A stretch of DNA of 64,000 bases from a virus. Location: positions 1 through 64,000 of the IMG/VR virus record IMGVR_UViG_3300029258_001212. One strand, given 5' to 3'. Below, piece after piece: positions 38,804-46,705 of the stretch (position 1 is the stretch's first letter; each line of letters begins with the position of its first letter). Made by a program: the position numbers and the translations under genes. The notes beneath the pieces were generated by a model. It saw only the letters and a list, made by a program, of their open reading frames with translations, was not told where the DNA came from and did not search any database.

Positions 38804-39241
38804 ATGGATCGGCTAGACGCATTGCTCCAGGAGGAGCGGGGGCACCAGGGCCTGGTGGACCTTCCGGCCATTGGTGGTCCGGTGGTGGACGAGGGGGCAG
38901 ACCGGCACGCAGTCCATGAGCTGGAGCTCTATATCGACAACACTCACCAGCTCTACAAGGACAAGTGGGAAAACTTCTTCTCGAGTCTCACGCGCAAGGT
39001 GGCGGCCGGGAAGTATGATCGCAAGCGGGCGCTCAAGATGATGGGCTACCTGGTGGACCGCGCGGCCAAGGAGTACGCCAAGGAGTTCGGGGGCACTTGG
39101 AATCAGATCTTCTCGGTGCCCACCCGCAAGGCCGTGGCGGCGTCACAGGTGGAGGAGTTCGAAGATGTGGTGAAGGACTCTCCGGAGGACTTGGCCAAGT
39201 GGGTCCCCAAGAAGTACGCGAAGAACAAGCTCAAGATCTGA
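38804..39241 (+). CDS. Leader-like internal protein candidate
   Basis: This 145-aa protein starts at ATG 38804 (AAGGAGG upstream). The N-terminus (DRLDALLQEE) is leader-like with a possible cut after Glu. The rest is helical and basic (YDRKRALKMMGYLVDRAAKE) ending KKYAKNKLKI. Charge and position agree with the other predicted internal proteins, but the protease site is weak. Confidence 0.6.
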   Translation: MDRLDALLQEERGHQGLVDLPAIGGPVVDEGADRHAVHELELYIDNTHQLYKDKWENFFSSLTRKVAAGKYDRKRALKMMGYLVDRAAKEYAKEFGGTWNQIFSVPTRKAVAASQVEEFEDVVKDSPEDLAKWVPKKYAKNKLKI

Positions 39242-39305
39242 GCTCCCTTCCATCGTTCGATCTGTCCGTGGTAAGCTGCCCTCCTCGCTGTAGGAGGAAC
39301 GCAGC

Positions 39306-39581
39306 ATGGCAGACACCAGGACCTATACGGCCGTCACATCCGAGGTGATGGACGCCATCCGTGCCGGCCTCGAGGCGGCAGCCATCGACATGCCAGATAC
39401 GCCAGATGGGGAGGTGACGTTCTTCGGCACCCTCCGGTTCAAGTTCGGGTACACCTGGGATGACCAGGCAGAGACCCTCGAGCTCGAGATCCTGGACAAG
39501 CCGTTCTTCGCCCCGGCGGACAAGCTGTGGGAGTACGCAGACGCGGGGGTGAGTGCGTGCGGGGGGACGCCTCCGGCATAG
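39306..39581 (+). CDS. Small unknown protein
   Basis: This 91-aa protein starts with a helix (TSEVMDAIRAGLEAAAIDM) and a beta-rich part (EVTFFGTLRFKFGYTW). Acidic. No recognised family. Confidence 0.55.
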   Translation: MADTRTYTAVTSEVMDAIRAGLEAAAIDMPDTPDGEVTFFGTLRFKFGYTWDDQAETLELEILDKPFFAPADKLWEYADAGVSACGGTPPA

Positions 39582-39619
39582 CAAGCGTGGCCCGGGGCTG
39601 GGCCACCAGGAGGGAGCCG

Positions 39620-39895
39620 ATGGCGAGCTCGTTTCGCGTTGGCGAAGCAGATCTGAATTCGTTGGCCAGGTTGGTATTCGAGAGCCCAACTCACTCCAGG
39701 CGCGTGTACGCGAAGCAAGGCGATGAGCTCAAGTACATCGAACGCAATGGGCGCGGAGGCCCGCGCGTGGGCGCGTGTACGGCGGAGGAGTTCCGGCTGT
39801 GGTGCTCGAGGCGCCAGGTGCGAAGCCGGCCAGCCACCAGGCGCGAGACGGCGCGGGACTGGAAGATCATCCGGGCGATGCCCGGCGAACCATGA
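39620..39895 (+). CDS. Small basic protein
   Basis: This 91-aa protein starts at ATG 39620, with AGGAGGGAG upstream. Alternating beta and basic stretches (SRRVYAKQGDELKYIERNG), Arg-rich C-terminus. No known domain. Confidence 0.5.
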   Translation: MASSFRVGEADLNSLARLVFESPTHSRRVYAKQGDELKYIERNGRGGPRVGACTAEEFRLWCSRRQVRSRPATRRETARDWKIIRAMPGEP

Positions 39896-39926
39896 ACGGC
39901 CCCGAGGGGGCCAGGAGGAGTCCAAG

Positions 39927-40541
39927 ATGAAACGGATGATGCGAGTGCTCCCGGCAGTGCTGGCGGTGATGCTGGTGACCGGATGCGCGGACAAGTTCTT
40001 CGCGGCCAAGGTGGCCGTCCAGTCGGGCCGGGCGGCCCTGAGCATGGCGAACATTGGCCTGACCACGGCGGATAAGGCAAAGCAGGATGCGTGCAAGATC
40101 CCGATATGCGAAAAGGTGGACAAGCCGGGGACGGTGAAGTACCGAGCCTGCATGGGGCAGGACCACAGCGCGGATCCGACCTGGGTGAGCTGCTATGCCA
40201 AGTTTAAGCACTTCATGACGGTCACGTGGCCCCAAGCCGAGAAGACGGCCAACGCCGGGTTCACCACTGCGGAGGCGAGTATCACCTTGGCGGAGGCCCA
40301 GAAGTCAGGTCTCCCCTTGGACGTGCTACCCGTGGTGAAGGCCAGCGCCTGTTTCGTGGCCCAGGCCCTCGAGTTCCTACCCGAGAAAGCGAAAAAGACC
40401 GTTCAGATGTTCCTGGACATGATGAAGGCGTTTGGCTGCCAGGCGCCCCCGGCCCCGGCGGCAGCTCCGCCGGCCCCGGCGCCAAGACCCCCGGCGGCCC
40501 CTCCGGCAACCGATTCACGTCCAGCCCCCGCGCGCCCGTGA
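39927..40541 (+). CDS. Lipoprotein with Pro/Ala-rich tail
   Basis: This 204-aa protein starts at ATG 39927 (CAGGAGGAG upstream). Signal peptide MKRMMRVLPAVLAVMLVTGC has a clear lipobox with Cys20. The mature part is helical with about seven Cys (DACKIPICEK, YRACMG, VSCYAK), ending in a roughly 30-residue Ala/Pro tail. The tail suggests a flexible spacer crossing the periplasm or cell wall. Possible spanin-like or exclusion role, not proven. Confidence 0.7.
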   Translation: MKRMMRVLPAVLAVMLVTGCADKFFAAKVAVQSGRAALSMANIGLTTADKAKQDACKIPICEKVDKPGTVKYRACMGQDHSADPTWVSCYAKFKHFMTVTWPQAEKTANAGFTTAEASITLAEAQKSGLPLDVLPVVKASACFVAQALEFLPEKAKKTVQMFLDMMKAFGCQAPPAPAAAPPAPAPRPPAAPPATDSRPAPARP

Positions 40542-40774
40542 CTGCGGCGCGGGATCCCTTCGATCTGGTGTTCCCCCTGGCGGGCCAGGAGGAGGAGCCA
40601 GAGGAGCTGGTGTGGCCCCAGGCGCCTCGGAATTGCCCCACCTGTGGAAGCGGTAGGCTTCGCTCTGGTGAGGACGGACAGGGGCGCTACTGGCGGTGCC
40701 TGACGTGCAAGCGGACGGGCGCCATCGAACCCCGCTCAGAGCAGCCGCGTCGGTATCGGATCCGCAAGCGATAG
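40538..40774 (+). CDS. Zinc-ribbon protein
   Basis: This 78-aa protein starts at GTG 40538 in a GTGA overlap. CPTCGSGRL and RCLTCKRTG form a compact ribbon, basic C-terminus (YRIRKR). Same style as the proteins of the first 18 kb. Confidence 0.6.
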   Translation: MTAARDPFDLVFPLAGQEEEPEELVWPQAPRNCPTCGSGRLRSGEDGQGRYWRCLTCKRTGAIEPRSEQPRRYRIRKR

Positions 40775-40823
40775 ATTTCTCACGCGATCCCGGCTAGTAT
40801 CTTGGGGTGAAAGCGACACCAGC

Positions 40824-40976
40824 ATGGCTCGCATCAGTGGAATACTGTGCCGGATCTTCGGCCATTCGTGGTACACGGCCCGGGGGCAGAAGTTCCGATA
40901 TTGCCGGAGGTGTCGGCGCGTTCAGACAAGATCCCAAGCCAGCGATGAGTGGCAATGGATGAAGCAGTACCCATGA
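40824..40976 (+). CDS. 50-aa basic Cys protein
   Basis: ATG 40824 to TGA 40974-40976. It contains CRIFGHSW and FRYCRRCRRVQTR, possibly a CxxC-His zinc site. No good ribosome binding site is seen (GGGGTGAAAGCG upstream). It overlaps the next small gene by four bases. Confidence 0.45.
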   Translation: MARISGILCRIFGHSWYTARGQKFRYCRRCRRVQTRSQASDEWQWMKQYP

Positions 40977-41083
40977 TGCCCGTAGCGCCTAACTTCGTGT
41001 CCGGGGCCAGCCTTGGCTTCGTGATCGGTTTCATGCTCGGGCTTCTGGTGGGATTCAATGCAGGCCAGGGGCCGCGAGGATGA
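40973..41083 (+). CDS. 36-aa membrane peptide
   Basis: ATG 40973 (or 40976) to TGA 41081-41083. A hydrophobic span (GFVIGFMLGLLVGFNAG) makes it a likely single-pass peptide. The ATGA overlap upstream supports it. It lies eight bases before the portal gene. Confidence 0.45.
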   Translation: MMPVAPNFVSGASLGFVIGFMLGLLVGFNAGQGPRG

Positions 41084-41091
41084 GGTAACAG

Positions 41092-42804
41092 ATGGCGAAC
41101 CTGGGCAATCGGATCGTCAACTACGTTCGGGGGATTTTCAGCCGCGACACCGAGGAGCGGATTGAGGCAGCCGGAGGGGTGAACGTCGGGGACTTCCCGA
41201 TGGATCCATTCGGAAACCTGCAAGTCCAGCACATCGGGCAGAACGTGGTCCAGGACGCCCTGATGGTGTCCAATGCTCTGATGGCGCGGATGATCGACTA
41301 CGAGCGCATGGATGAGTATCCGGACTGCAATGCCGCGTTGAACATCTACGCGGACGATGCAACGGTTCCAGATCCGAGCACAAACCATGTGATGTGGTCC
41401 GTGTGTCGGGACGAGCAGATCCGCGGGATGCTCGACACCATGCTACACAGGCGGCTCCACGTGGACGATGAAGCGTGGGAAGCGATCCGGATGCTGGTGA
41501 AGTACGGAAACGACTTCGAGGAGATCCTGGTCAACTCCCGCGGTGTCCAAGGACTCAACTTTCTTCCAGCGCCTACGTGCCGACGCCTCGAGGGGAAACA
41601 GGGCGAGCTCAAGGGCTTCGTGCAGAGCTTCAGGGGCAACTTCACGGTGAACCCAGGCCAGCTCCAGGGGATGCAGTTCCGCCAGGGCGTGGGGCGTGAG
41701 CCACGCAGCGGCGTGGCCCTCTTCGAGCCGTGGCGTGTGGTTCACATGCGGCTCCGGAGCAACCGGCGCCGGGCGATGTACGGGATCGGGATCCTCGAGG
41801 CGTGCAGGTGGGTCTGGAAGCGCCTCATTCTCCTCGAGGACGCGGCGCTGATCAGCCGGCTGGCTCGAGCTCCCAGTCGCTTCGCGTTCTACGTGGACGT
41901 GGGCAAGCTGTCCACCGAGAACGCGGAGAAGTACCTGGACGAGATGCGCCGGAAGCTCAAGAAAAAGAAGTTCGTGAACCCACGGACCGGCCAGCTCGAT
42001 CTACGATTCAACCCTCTGTCCACGGATGAGGATTTCTTCCTCCCGGTGCGCGACAGCCGGGAGGTGGTCCGAGCGGACGTGCTCAACACGCCCACCTGGA
42101 CGGGCGTGGAAGATGTGGCCTACTTCCGCGACAAGCTCCACGCCAGTCTGATGATCCCGAAGGCGTACCTGGGCTACGATGAGAATCTCCCGAGCCGCGC
42201 TACGCTCTCCCAGGAGGACGTGCGGTTCGCCCGGACGGTGCTCCGGGTCCAGCGCGAGTACAAGGCGGGGATGCGGAAGGTGGCCAAGGTACACCTCGCC
42301 AGTCAGGGGATCGATCCGGCCTATGTGGACTTCGATCTGGCCATGACGGTGCCGAGCTCCATCTTCGAGCTCGCACGCCTCGAGATCCAGAACACCCGAG
42401 CCACGTTCGCTGCCCAGATGGGTGAGCTCGTTTCGAAGCACTGGCTTCTCGCCAACGTGTTCAACTTCTCGGACGCTGAGATCGAAAAAGTGATGGTGCA
42501 GCGGCGCGAGGAGCTCACCGAGGAAATGAAGATCCAGCAAGGGCAATTCGAATCCAGGGCCCTCCCCGTCAGAAGCCCGAACCGAATGCTCACGGACAAC
42601 CGTTCCGCGCCAGCGCGCACGCGCGAGCTGTACGGCGTGGAGCGGGATCTGTTCGCAGGAAGCCGCGAAGCGGAGAAACGCCTCGAGGGACGACTGGACC
42701 AGATGCTCACCGAGAACAGGCGTTTCGGAATGCAGCTCGCGCAGATCCAATCCTTCCTGGGCGAGGTGCGCGGAGCCATTCGCACCTCCCAGATGCCTCG
42801 CTGA
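41092..42804 (+). CDS. Portal protein (T4 gp20-like)
   Basis: This 570-aa protein starts at ATG 41092. Portal hallmarks of the T4 gp20 type: a helical N-terminal part with YERMDEYPDCNAALNIYADD, a mid-region (WKRLILLEDAALISRLARAP), and FRDKLHASLMIPKAYLGYDE followed by SRATLSQEDVRFARTVLRVQ. It would form the dodecameric ring at the packaging vertex through which DNA enters. It opens the head module: core proteins, protease/scaffold and capsid follow. Length is close to T4 gp20 (524 aa). Confidence 0.9.
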   Translation: MANLGNRIVNYVRGIFSRDTEERIEAAGGVNVGDFPMDPFGNLQVQHIGQNVVQDALMVSNALMARMIDYERMDEYPDCNAALNIYADDATVPDPSTNHVMWSVCRDEQIRGMLDTMLHRRLHVDDEAWEAIRMLVKYGNDFEEILVNSRGVQGLNFLPAPTCRRLEGKQGELKGFVQSFRGNFTVNPGQLQGMQFRQGVGREPRSGVALFEPWRVVHMRLRSNRRRAMYGIGILEACRWVWKRLILLEDAALISRLARAPSRFAFYVDVGKLSTENAEKYLDEMRRKLKKKKFVNPRTGQLDLRFNPLSTDEDFFLPVRDSREVVRADVLNTPTWTGVEDVAYFRDKLHASLMIPKAYLGYDENLPSRATLSQEDVRFARTVLRVQREYKAGMRKVAKVHLASQGIDPAYVDFDLAMTVPSSIFELARLEIQNTRATFAAQMGELVSKHWLLANVFNFSDAEIEKVMVQRREELTEEMKIQQGQFESRALPVRSPNRMLTDNRSAPARTRELYGVERDLFAGSREAEKRLEGRLDQMLTENRRFGMQLAQIQSFLGEVRGAIRTSQMPR

Positions 42805-42812
42805 TTCGAATC
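42803..42812. repeat. GATTCGAATC palindrome, copy 5
   Basis: It overlaps the portal stop codon. GATTCGAATCAGATCC is identical to 18265-18280. Confidence 0.55.
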
Positions 42813-42823
42813 AGATCCTACAC

Positions 42824-42841
42824 AACACTTATATAAGTGTT
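42824..42841. promoter_or_regulatory. 18-bp palindrome, operator or terminator stem
   Basis: AACACTTATATAAGTGTT is perfectly self-complementary. A T7 run lies 12 bases downstream (42854-42860). It could act as an operator for the promoter at 42864 or as a weak terminator stem for the portal transcript. Confidence 0.45.
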
Positions 42842-42863
42842 CGACCCTCCTTGTTTTTTTCCC

Positions 42864-42893
42864 TTGACCCGTGTAGAACCGTGTATTGATAAT
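42864..42893 (+). promoter_or_regulatory. Sigma70-type promoter candidate
   Basis: TTGACC (42864-42869) and GATAAT (42888-42893), 18-base spacing, in an AT-rich gap between portal and the gene at 43015. The predicted transcript would start about 42900 with a leader of roughly 115 bases. Among the best promoter-like matches in the window. Confidence 0.5.
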
Positions 42894-43014
42894 GACAAGG
42901 ATTCAGAGGCGATCCGATGCGAAAAGGTGATCTCTCCACAGAAGTGAGACTCTCCTGGTATTTCACCGGATCTCTCTGCCCTGAGCCCACCGTTACTGGG
43001 AGTGGACGGCCACG

Positions 43015-43947
43015 ATGAGCGGACTGATTCCGGCCAATGTGCTCGCAGGAGTGACCCGCGGATCTCTCGAGGATCACGTGGGTCGAGTGATCCAGGCGGT
43101 AGAGGACAGCCACGCAAGATTCGAATCCGAGACCGGGCAGGACCTGAACGTGATTGCGACGTTCAATGAGCATGTGGTGGTGGCCAACGGGGACGGCAAC
43201 GTCTACCGCGCCAGCTACCAGCCGGCCGGTGACGGGTTTTCCATCACGAAGGTGGAGCCAGTGGAGCTCCCGGTGATTCGCGGGCGCCAGGATGGCAGGC
43301 GCTTCGTGGAGCGCACTGCATCGGAGGCGGTGGAGGCTCTGGTGGCCGGGGACTTCTCATCGGCCCGTGATCAGATCCGCACCTTGATCGAAGCGGCTCC
43401 CATGGTGGCCCCGGCGGACCAGCTCCGCGAGCTCCGCGAGCACCTCTCCGGGATGTTCGATCCGGATCGCCCATGGCGCGCGTTCTACGCGGAGGACCAT
43501 GAGCGCATTCAGCGCCTGGTGTGGGGCACCACCGGCTCCGCCCTTTCCTACACCCCTCAACCCCGCTACCAGCCCCTGTACCGTGACGGTCTCCTCGAGG
43601 ACGCCAGCGAGTACGCTTCCGCCGTGGAGGCGGACGTGGGCGTGATGGCCGAGCGCCTGGAGAAGCTCTGGGAGCAGACCACCGAGGCGTGGGGCGAGTA
43701 CCAATCGACTGGTGCCTTCAAGGCTTCGGGCATCGCCCGGCCGGCCGAGCATTTCGAGACCATCGCTTCCGATTACCTGGTGGAGCTCAAAGCTCTCTGC
43801 CACCTGATGAGCGAGGCGGCCAAGGACAACGATCCGGATACTGTGGCGGCGCGCGGCTGGCTGTTTGACCAGGTGGCGCGGCAGTATCCCCAGGTGGAAG
43901 TGACGGCCCGGCTAGTGCGTCGGGTGGCCACTGAATTTGTGAGCTAA
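43015..43947 (+). CDS. Head-module protein, unknown
   Basis: This 310-aa protein starts at ATG 43015, with GGGAG upstream. N-terminal half alpha/beta (NVIATFNEHVVVANGDGNVY), then helical (ARDQIRTLIEAAPM, LREHLSGMF) with a helical C-terminus (EKLWEQTTEAWGEY). It lies between portal and core protein, where T4-like phages carry prohead core or head accessory genes. A GATTCGAATC site lies inside its coding region at 43118. No family recognised. Confidence 0.7.
   Translation: MSGLIPANVLAGVTRGSLEDHVGRVIQAVEDSHARFESETGQDLNVIATFNEHVVVANGDGNVYRASYQPAGDGFSITKVEPVELPVIRGRQDGRRFVERTASEAVEALVAGDFSSARDQIRTLIEAAPMVAPADQLRELREHLSGMFDPDRPWRAFYAEDHERIQRLVWGTTGSALSYTPQPRYQPLYRDGLLEDASEYASAVEADVGVMAERLEKLWEQTTEAWGEYQSTGAFKASGIARPAEHFETIASDYLVELKALCHLMSEAAKDNDPDTVAARGWLFDQVARQYPQVEVTARLVRRVATEFVS
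43118..43127. repeat. GATTCGAATC palindrome, copy 6
   Basis: The only exact copy well inside a coding region, about 100 bases after the start codon at 43015. Confidence 0.5.
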
Positions 43948-43992
43948 AACGACGCCCCGGCTGGGGCTCAACGAATATCACGGAGGAGCACG

Positions 43993-45066
43993 ATGCAAAA
44001 CCGACCGATCCACACCCTGGCCGAGGACTTCCAGTACCTGGGTCTTCCGGTGGACGAGACGGACCACCTGGACGAGATGGACGCCCCGCCCGCGCCCGAC
44101 AAGAAGCAGGCGGCCATGCAGAAGAAGATGAACGTGGCCAAGACGAAGATGGCGGCGCTTCAGAAGAAAGCCCTCAAGGCCGGTGTGCCGGCGGAGGACG
44201 TGGAGCTGGCCATGCTGTCCGTCACCGAGGACGAGCTGGACGAGCTCCCCGAGGACATGGAGACGCTGGACGAGTTCAAGATCGTCAAGTTCTTCAAGAA
44301 CCTCCTCAAGAAAGGCAAGAAGAAGCCGTCCCGCGCCGAGCGGCTCAAGAAGGCCAAAAAGGCGAAGCAGTACCGCAAGGGCCGGGGCCGGTCCCAAGCC
44401 AAGCGGTATCGCAAGAGCTCCCGCTTCAAGAAGCTCAAGAAGCTCTACGCCAAGGCCAAGAAGATGGGCAAAAAGGCCGTGAAGGGCGCCCGGCGCAGCT
44501 TCGCGTCCATGCTCGGCTCGAGCACCGAGTACCCAGGTGGCCAGGAGCTGTCCGAGCTCGGGTCCATCATCAACGCCCTCGAGCACACCGAGGACAGCTC
44601 CCAGTACGCGGCCGGCTACGCCAACATCGCCAAGGCGGCAACGGCCACGGCCGGCGGTCTCCGCGAGCTGGACGAGAGCTACGTGGACATTCACTTCCCG
44701 CTGGACGAGGCGGCCGACTACTGCGAGCTCATCGCCGCGGAGGCCCGGGAGTTCCTGGGCGCCCTCGAGGAGCGCGACGGCACCATCAGCGTGGAGGACC
44801 AGCGGCTCCTGGACGAGCACCTCGCTGAGCTCCACGCGGAAGCCCTCGCCATGGCCAACTACGCCGACGACACCAACATCCTGGTGGCGCTGGACGAGGG
44901 GCGGATGCCCTTCGAGCAGGAGGTGGTGGAGAGCGAGGGTCTGTTCGGCGCGGAGCTGGACGAGGACGAGGACCTGTTCTTCGAGGACGAGGACGAGGAC
45001 GAGGAAGATCCCTTCGAGGGGATCCGCGGCGAAGTCGCCCTCATGTTCGGTATCCGTCACCGCTAG
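43993..45066 (+). CDS. Prohead core protein candidate (basic and acidic halves)
   Basis: This 357-aa protein starts at ATG 43993 with GGAGGAGCACG. Residues about 100-180 are extremely Lys/Arg-rich (KNLLKKGKKKPSRAERLKK, RSSRFKKLKKLYAKAKK). The C-terminus is very acidic (DEDEDLFFEDEDEDEEDPF). Such charge segregation is typical of T4-type core/scaffold components (gp67, gp68) that fill the prohead and are later degraded. Its place between portal and protease supports this. Sites such as LSE and LEE that could be cut are present. Confidence 0.7.
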   Translation: MQNRPIHTLAEDFQYLGLPVDETDHLDEMDAPPAPDKKQAAMQKKMNVAKTKMAALQKKALKAGVPAEDVELAMLSVTEDELDELPEDMETLDEFKIVKFFKNLLKKGKKKPSRAERLKKAKKAKQYRKGRGRSQAKRYRKSSRFKKLKKLYAKAKKMGKKAVKGARRSFASMLGSSTEYPGGQELSELGSIINALEHTEDSSQYAAGYANIAKAATATAGGLRELDESYVDIHFPLDEAADYCELIAAEAREFLGALEERDGTISVEDQRLLDEHLAELHAEALAMANYADDTNILVALDEGRMPFEQEVVESEGLFGAELDEDEDLFFEDEDEDEEDPFEGIRGEVALMFGIRHR

Positions 45067-45075
45067 GAGGCCACC

Positions 45076-46644
45076 GTGGACCAGGTACTCACAGACTGCC
45101 AGCTATTCCGATTCGAGCTGGTGGAGGACCGGGAGGGCTCCGGGGGCATGGTAGCCCGCGGGCCCTTTGCCCGGGCAGGAGTGCCGACGGCCAACGGCCG
45201 GGTGTACTCCGGCAAGCTCTGGGAGCGAGAGCTGTCCCGGCTCCAGGACAAGATCAAGACGAGCAGCTTGTTCGGACTCCTGGACCACCCACAGGACGGC
45301 AAGACCACGCTCAAGGAAGCGTCTCACCTGATCACCAAGCTGACCTTCGATGGCACCAACGTCATCGGGGAGATGCGAGTGCTCGACACCCCCAACGGGC
45401 GCATCCTGAAGTCCATCATCGAAAGCGGAGGCGTTGTGGGCGTCTCCAGCCGTGGCGTGGGGACCACCCGCAAGAACCAACAGGGCATGAGCGAGGTTCA
45501 AGACGACTATCGGCTCCTGTCCTTTGACGCCGTGGCGGACCCGGCGAACGCTACGTCTTGGCCGAAGTTCACCACCGAGGCCGACGATCCGGAGGAGAAC
45601 ATGCCCCTCACCCTCGAGCAACTGAAGGAAACGCACCCCGAGCTGGTGCAGATGATCCAGGCGGAGGCCGTGGCAGACGTGGAGCCGGCCCCGGCGGCGC
45701 CCGACACCGAGGACATGCGCGAGAAGCTCTTGTCCATGGTGCAGGAGCAGCGCGCGGAGGTGGAGAGCCAGGTGCGGAGCGAGCTCCTGAGCGACCCGTC
45801 CGTGGGCGGCTCGCGGCTCGCCCTCGAGGGGGTGATCAAGCTCCTCCGGCCCCTGATGCTCACCGAGGATCAGCACGCCGTCCTGGAGAACAAGGAAGAG
45901 GAGCTGGCGGACACCCGGGCCAAGCTCGAGGAGGCACAGGAGCAGATCTCCCAGCTCGAGGCGGCCGTGGAGGAGCTGGTGGGCATCACCGAGGAGCTCT
46001 CCTGTCGCTACTACGCCGAGCGCGCCCTGGGTACACTCGAGGAGGTGGACACGAAGGAGCACATCCTCGGGATGCTCGGGGACCTGTCCCGCTTCGGATC
46101 CATCGAAGAGTTCAAGGAGGCCCTCGCTTCCACCGTGGAGTCGGTGCTCACCGAGACCACGCGCCAGGAGGAGGAGAACGCAGAGCTCGCGGCCATGAAG
46201 GCCGAGAACGAGAAGCTCCGCAAGGCCCTGGGCAAGTCTGTGGAGCTCGGCAAGGCCCTGGGCACCAAGGCGTACCTCGAGCAGCGCCTGAACGCTCATC
46301 CCCAGGCCAGCGCCATCCGCGAGCAAGCGGAGAACGTGCGTCTGGAGGGCAAGCGTGCCGTGGATCGCCTGATCGAATCCTTCGAGGCGGCCAACCCCTT
46401 GTCGGACGAGTTCGATCAGATCTCGTCCGAGTTCGGCGGCGGCCTGTCCCACCTCACCGAGGGGGACGAGGATCCGCAGGACTTCACCGAGGGGTTCACG
46501 GGCGCCATGCACATGCCGGAGGGTGGCGGCGGCCAGGTGCCCCTCACCGAGGACGGCTACGATCTGTTCGGTGTGGGCCAGAAAGAGCTCCGGAAGCTCT
46601 GCGGCCTGTCCGAGGGACGCGACGACGACAAGGGGCCCTACTAG
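45076..46644 (+). CDS. Prohead protease fused to scaffold (T4 gp21/gp22-like)
   Basis: This 522-aa protein starts at GTG 45076 (TAGGAGG upstream). The first 170 residues match the gp21-type serine protease: LFGLLDHPQDG with His71, VVGVSSRGVG with Ser124/125, and LLSFDAVADPANAT with Asp151, the expected His-Ser-Asp order. From residue 176 the chain is a scaffold, with a Glu-rich start (MPLTLEQLKETHPELVQMI) and long coiled coils (ELADTRAKLEEAQEQISQLE). It is expected to process capsid and internal proteins at [L/I]-x-E sites and its own scaffold part. Confidence 0.85.
   Translation: MDQVLTDCQLFRFELVEDREGSGGMVARGPFARAGVPTANGRVYSGKLWERELSRLQDKIKTSSLFGLLDHPQDGKTTLKEASHLITKLTFDGTNVIGEMRVLDTPNGRILKSIIESGGVVGVSSRGVGTTRKNQQGMSEVQDDYRLLSFDAVADPANATSWPKFTTEADDPEENMPLTLEQLKETHPELVQMIQAEAVADVEPAPAAPDTEDMREKLLSMVQEQRAEVESQVRSELLSDPSVGGSRLALEGVIKLLRPLMLTEDQHAVLENKEEELADTRAKLEEAQEQISQLEAAVEELVGITEELSCRYYAERALGTLEEVDTKEHILGMLGDLSRFGSIEEFKEALASTVESVLTETTRQEEENAELAAMKAENEKLRKALGKSVELGKALGTKAYLEQRLNAHPQASAIREQAENVRLEGKRAVDRLIESFEAANPLSDEFDQISSEFGGGLSHLTEGDEDPQDFTEGFTGAMHMPEGGGGQVPLTEDGYDLFGVGQKELRKLCGLSEGRDDDKGPY
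45591..46644 (+). CDS. Nested scaffold gene from an internal start
   Basis: GGAGGAG at 45591-45597 lies five bases before an in-frame ATG at 45601. From there the 347-aa product is exactly the scaffold half (MPLTLEQLKE onward), starting after the protease domain. Nested scaffolds of this kind are known from lambda (Nu3 within C) and related systems. It could supply excess scaffold over protease. The coordinates given include the ribosome binding site. Confidence 0.5.
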
Positions 46645-46705
46645 GGGATCTCTTCCAGGAAAACCAACGCGCAATGAGCGCGTGAACCGGATTTAGGAGG
46701 CAGAA

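Noticed and set aside
39927-40541. Lipoprotein as Rz1-type spanin
   Set aside because: The Pro-rich tail and lipobox fit loosely, but it is much longer than typical Rz1 and no Rz partner or endolysin is nearby, so no lysis call is made.
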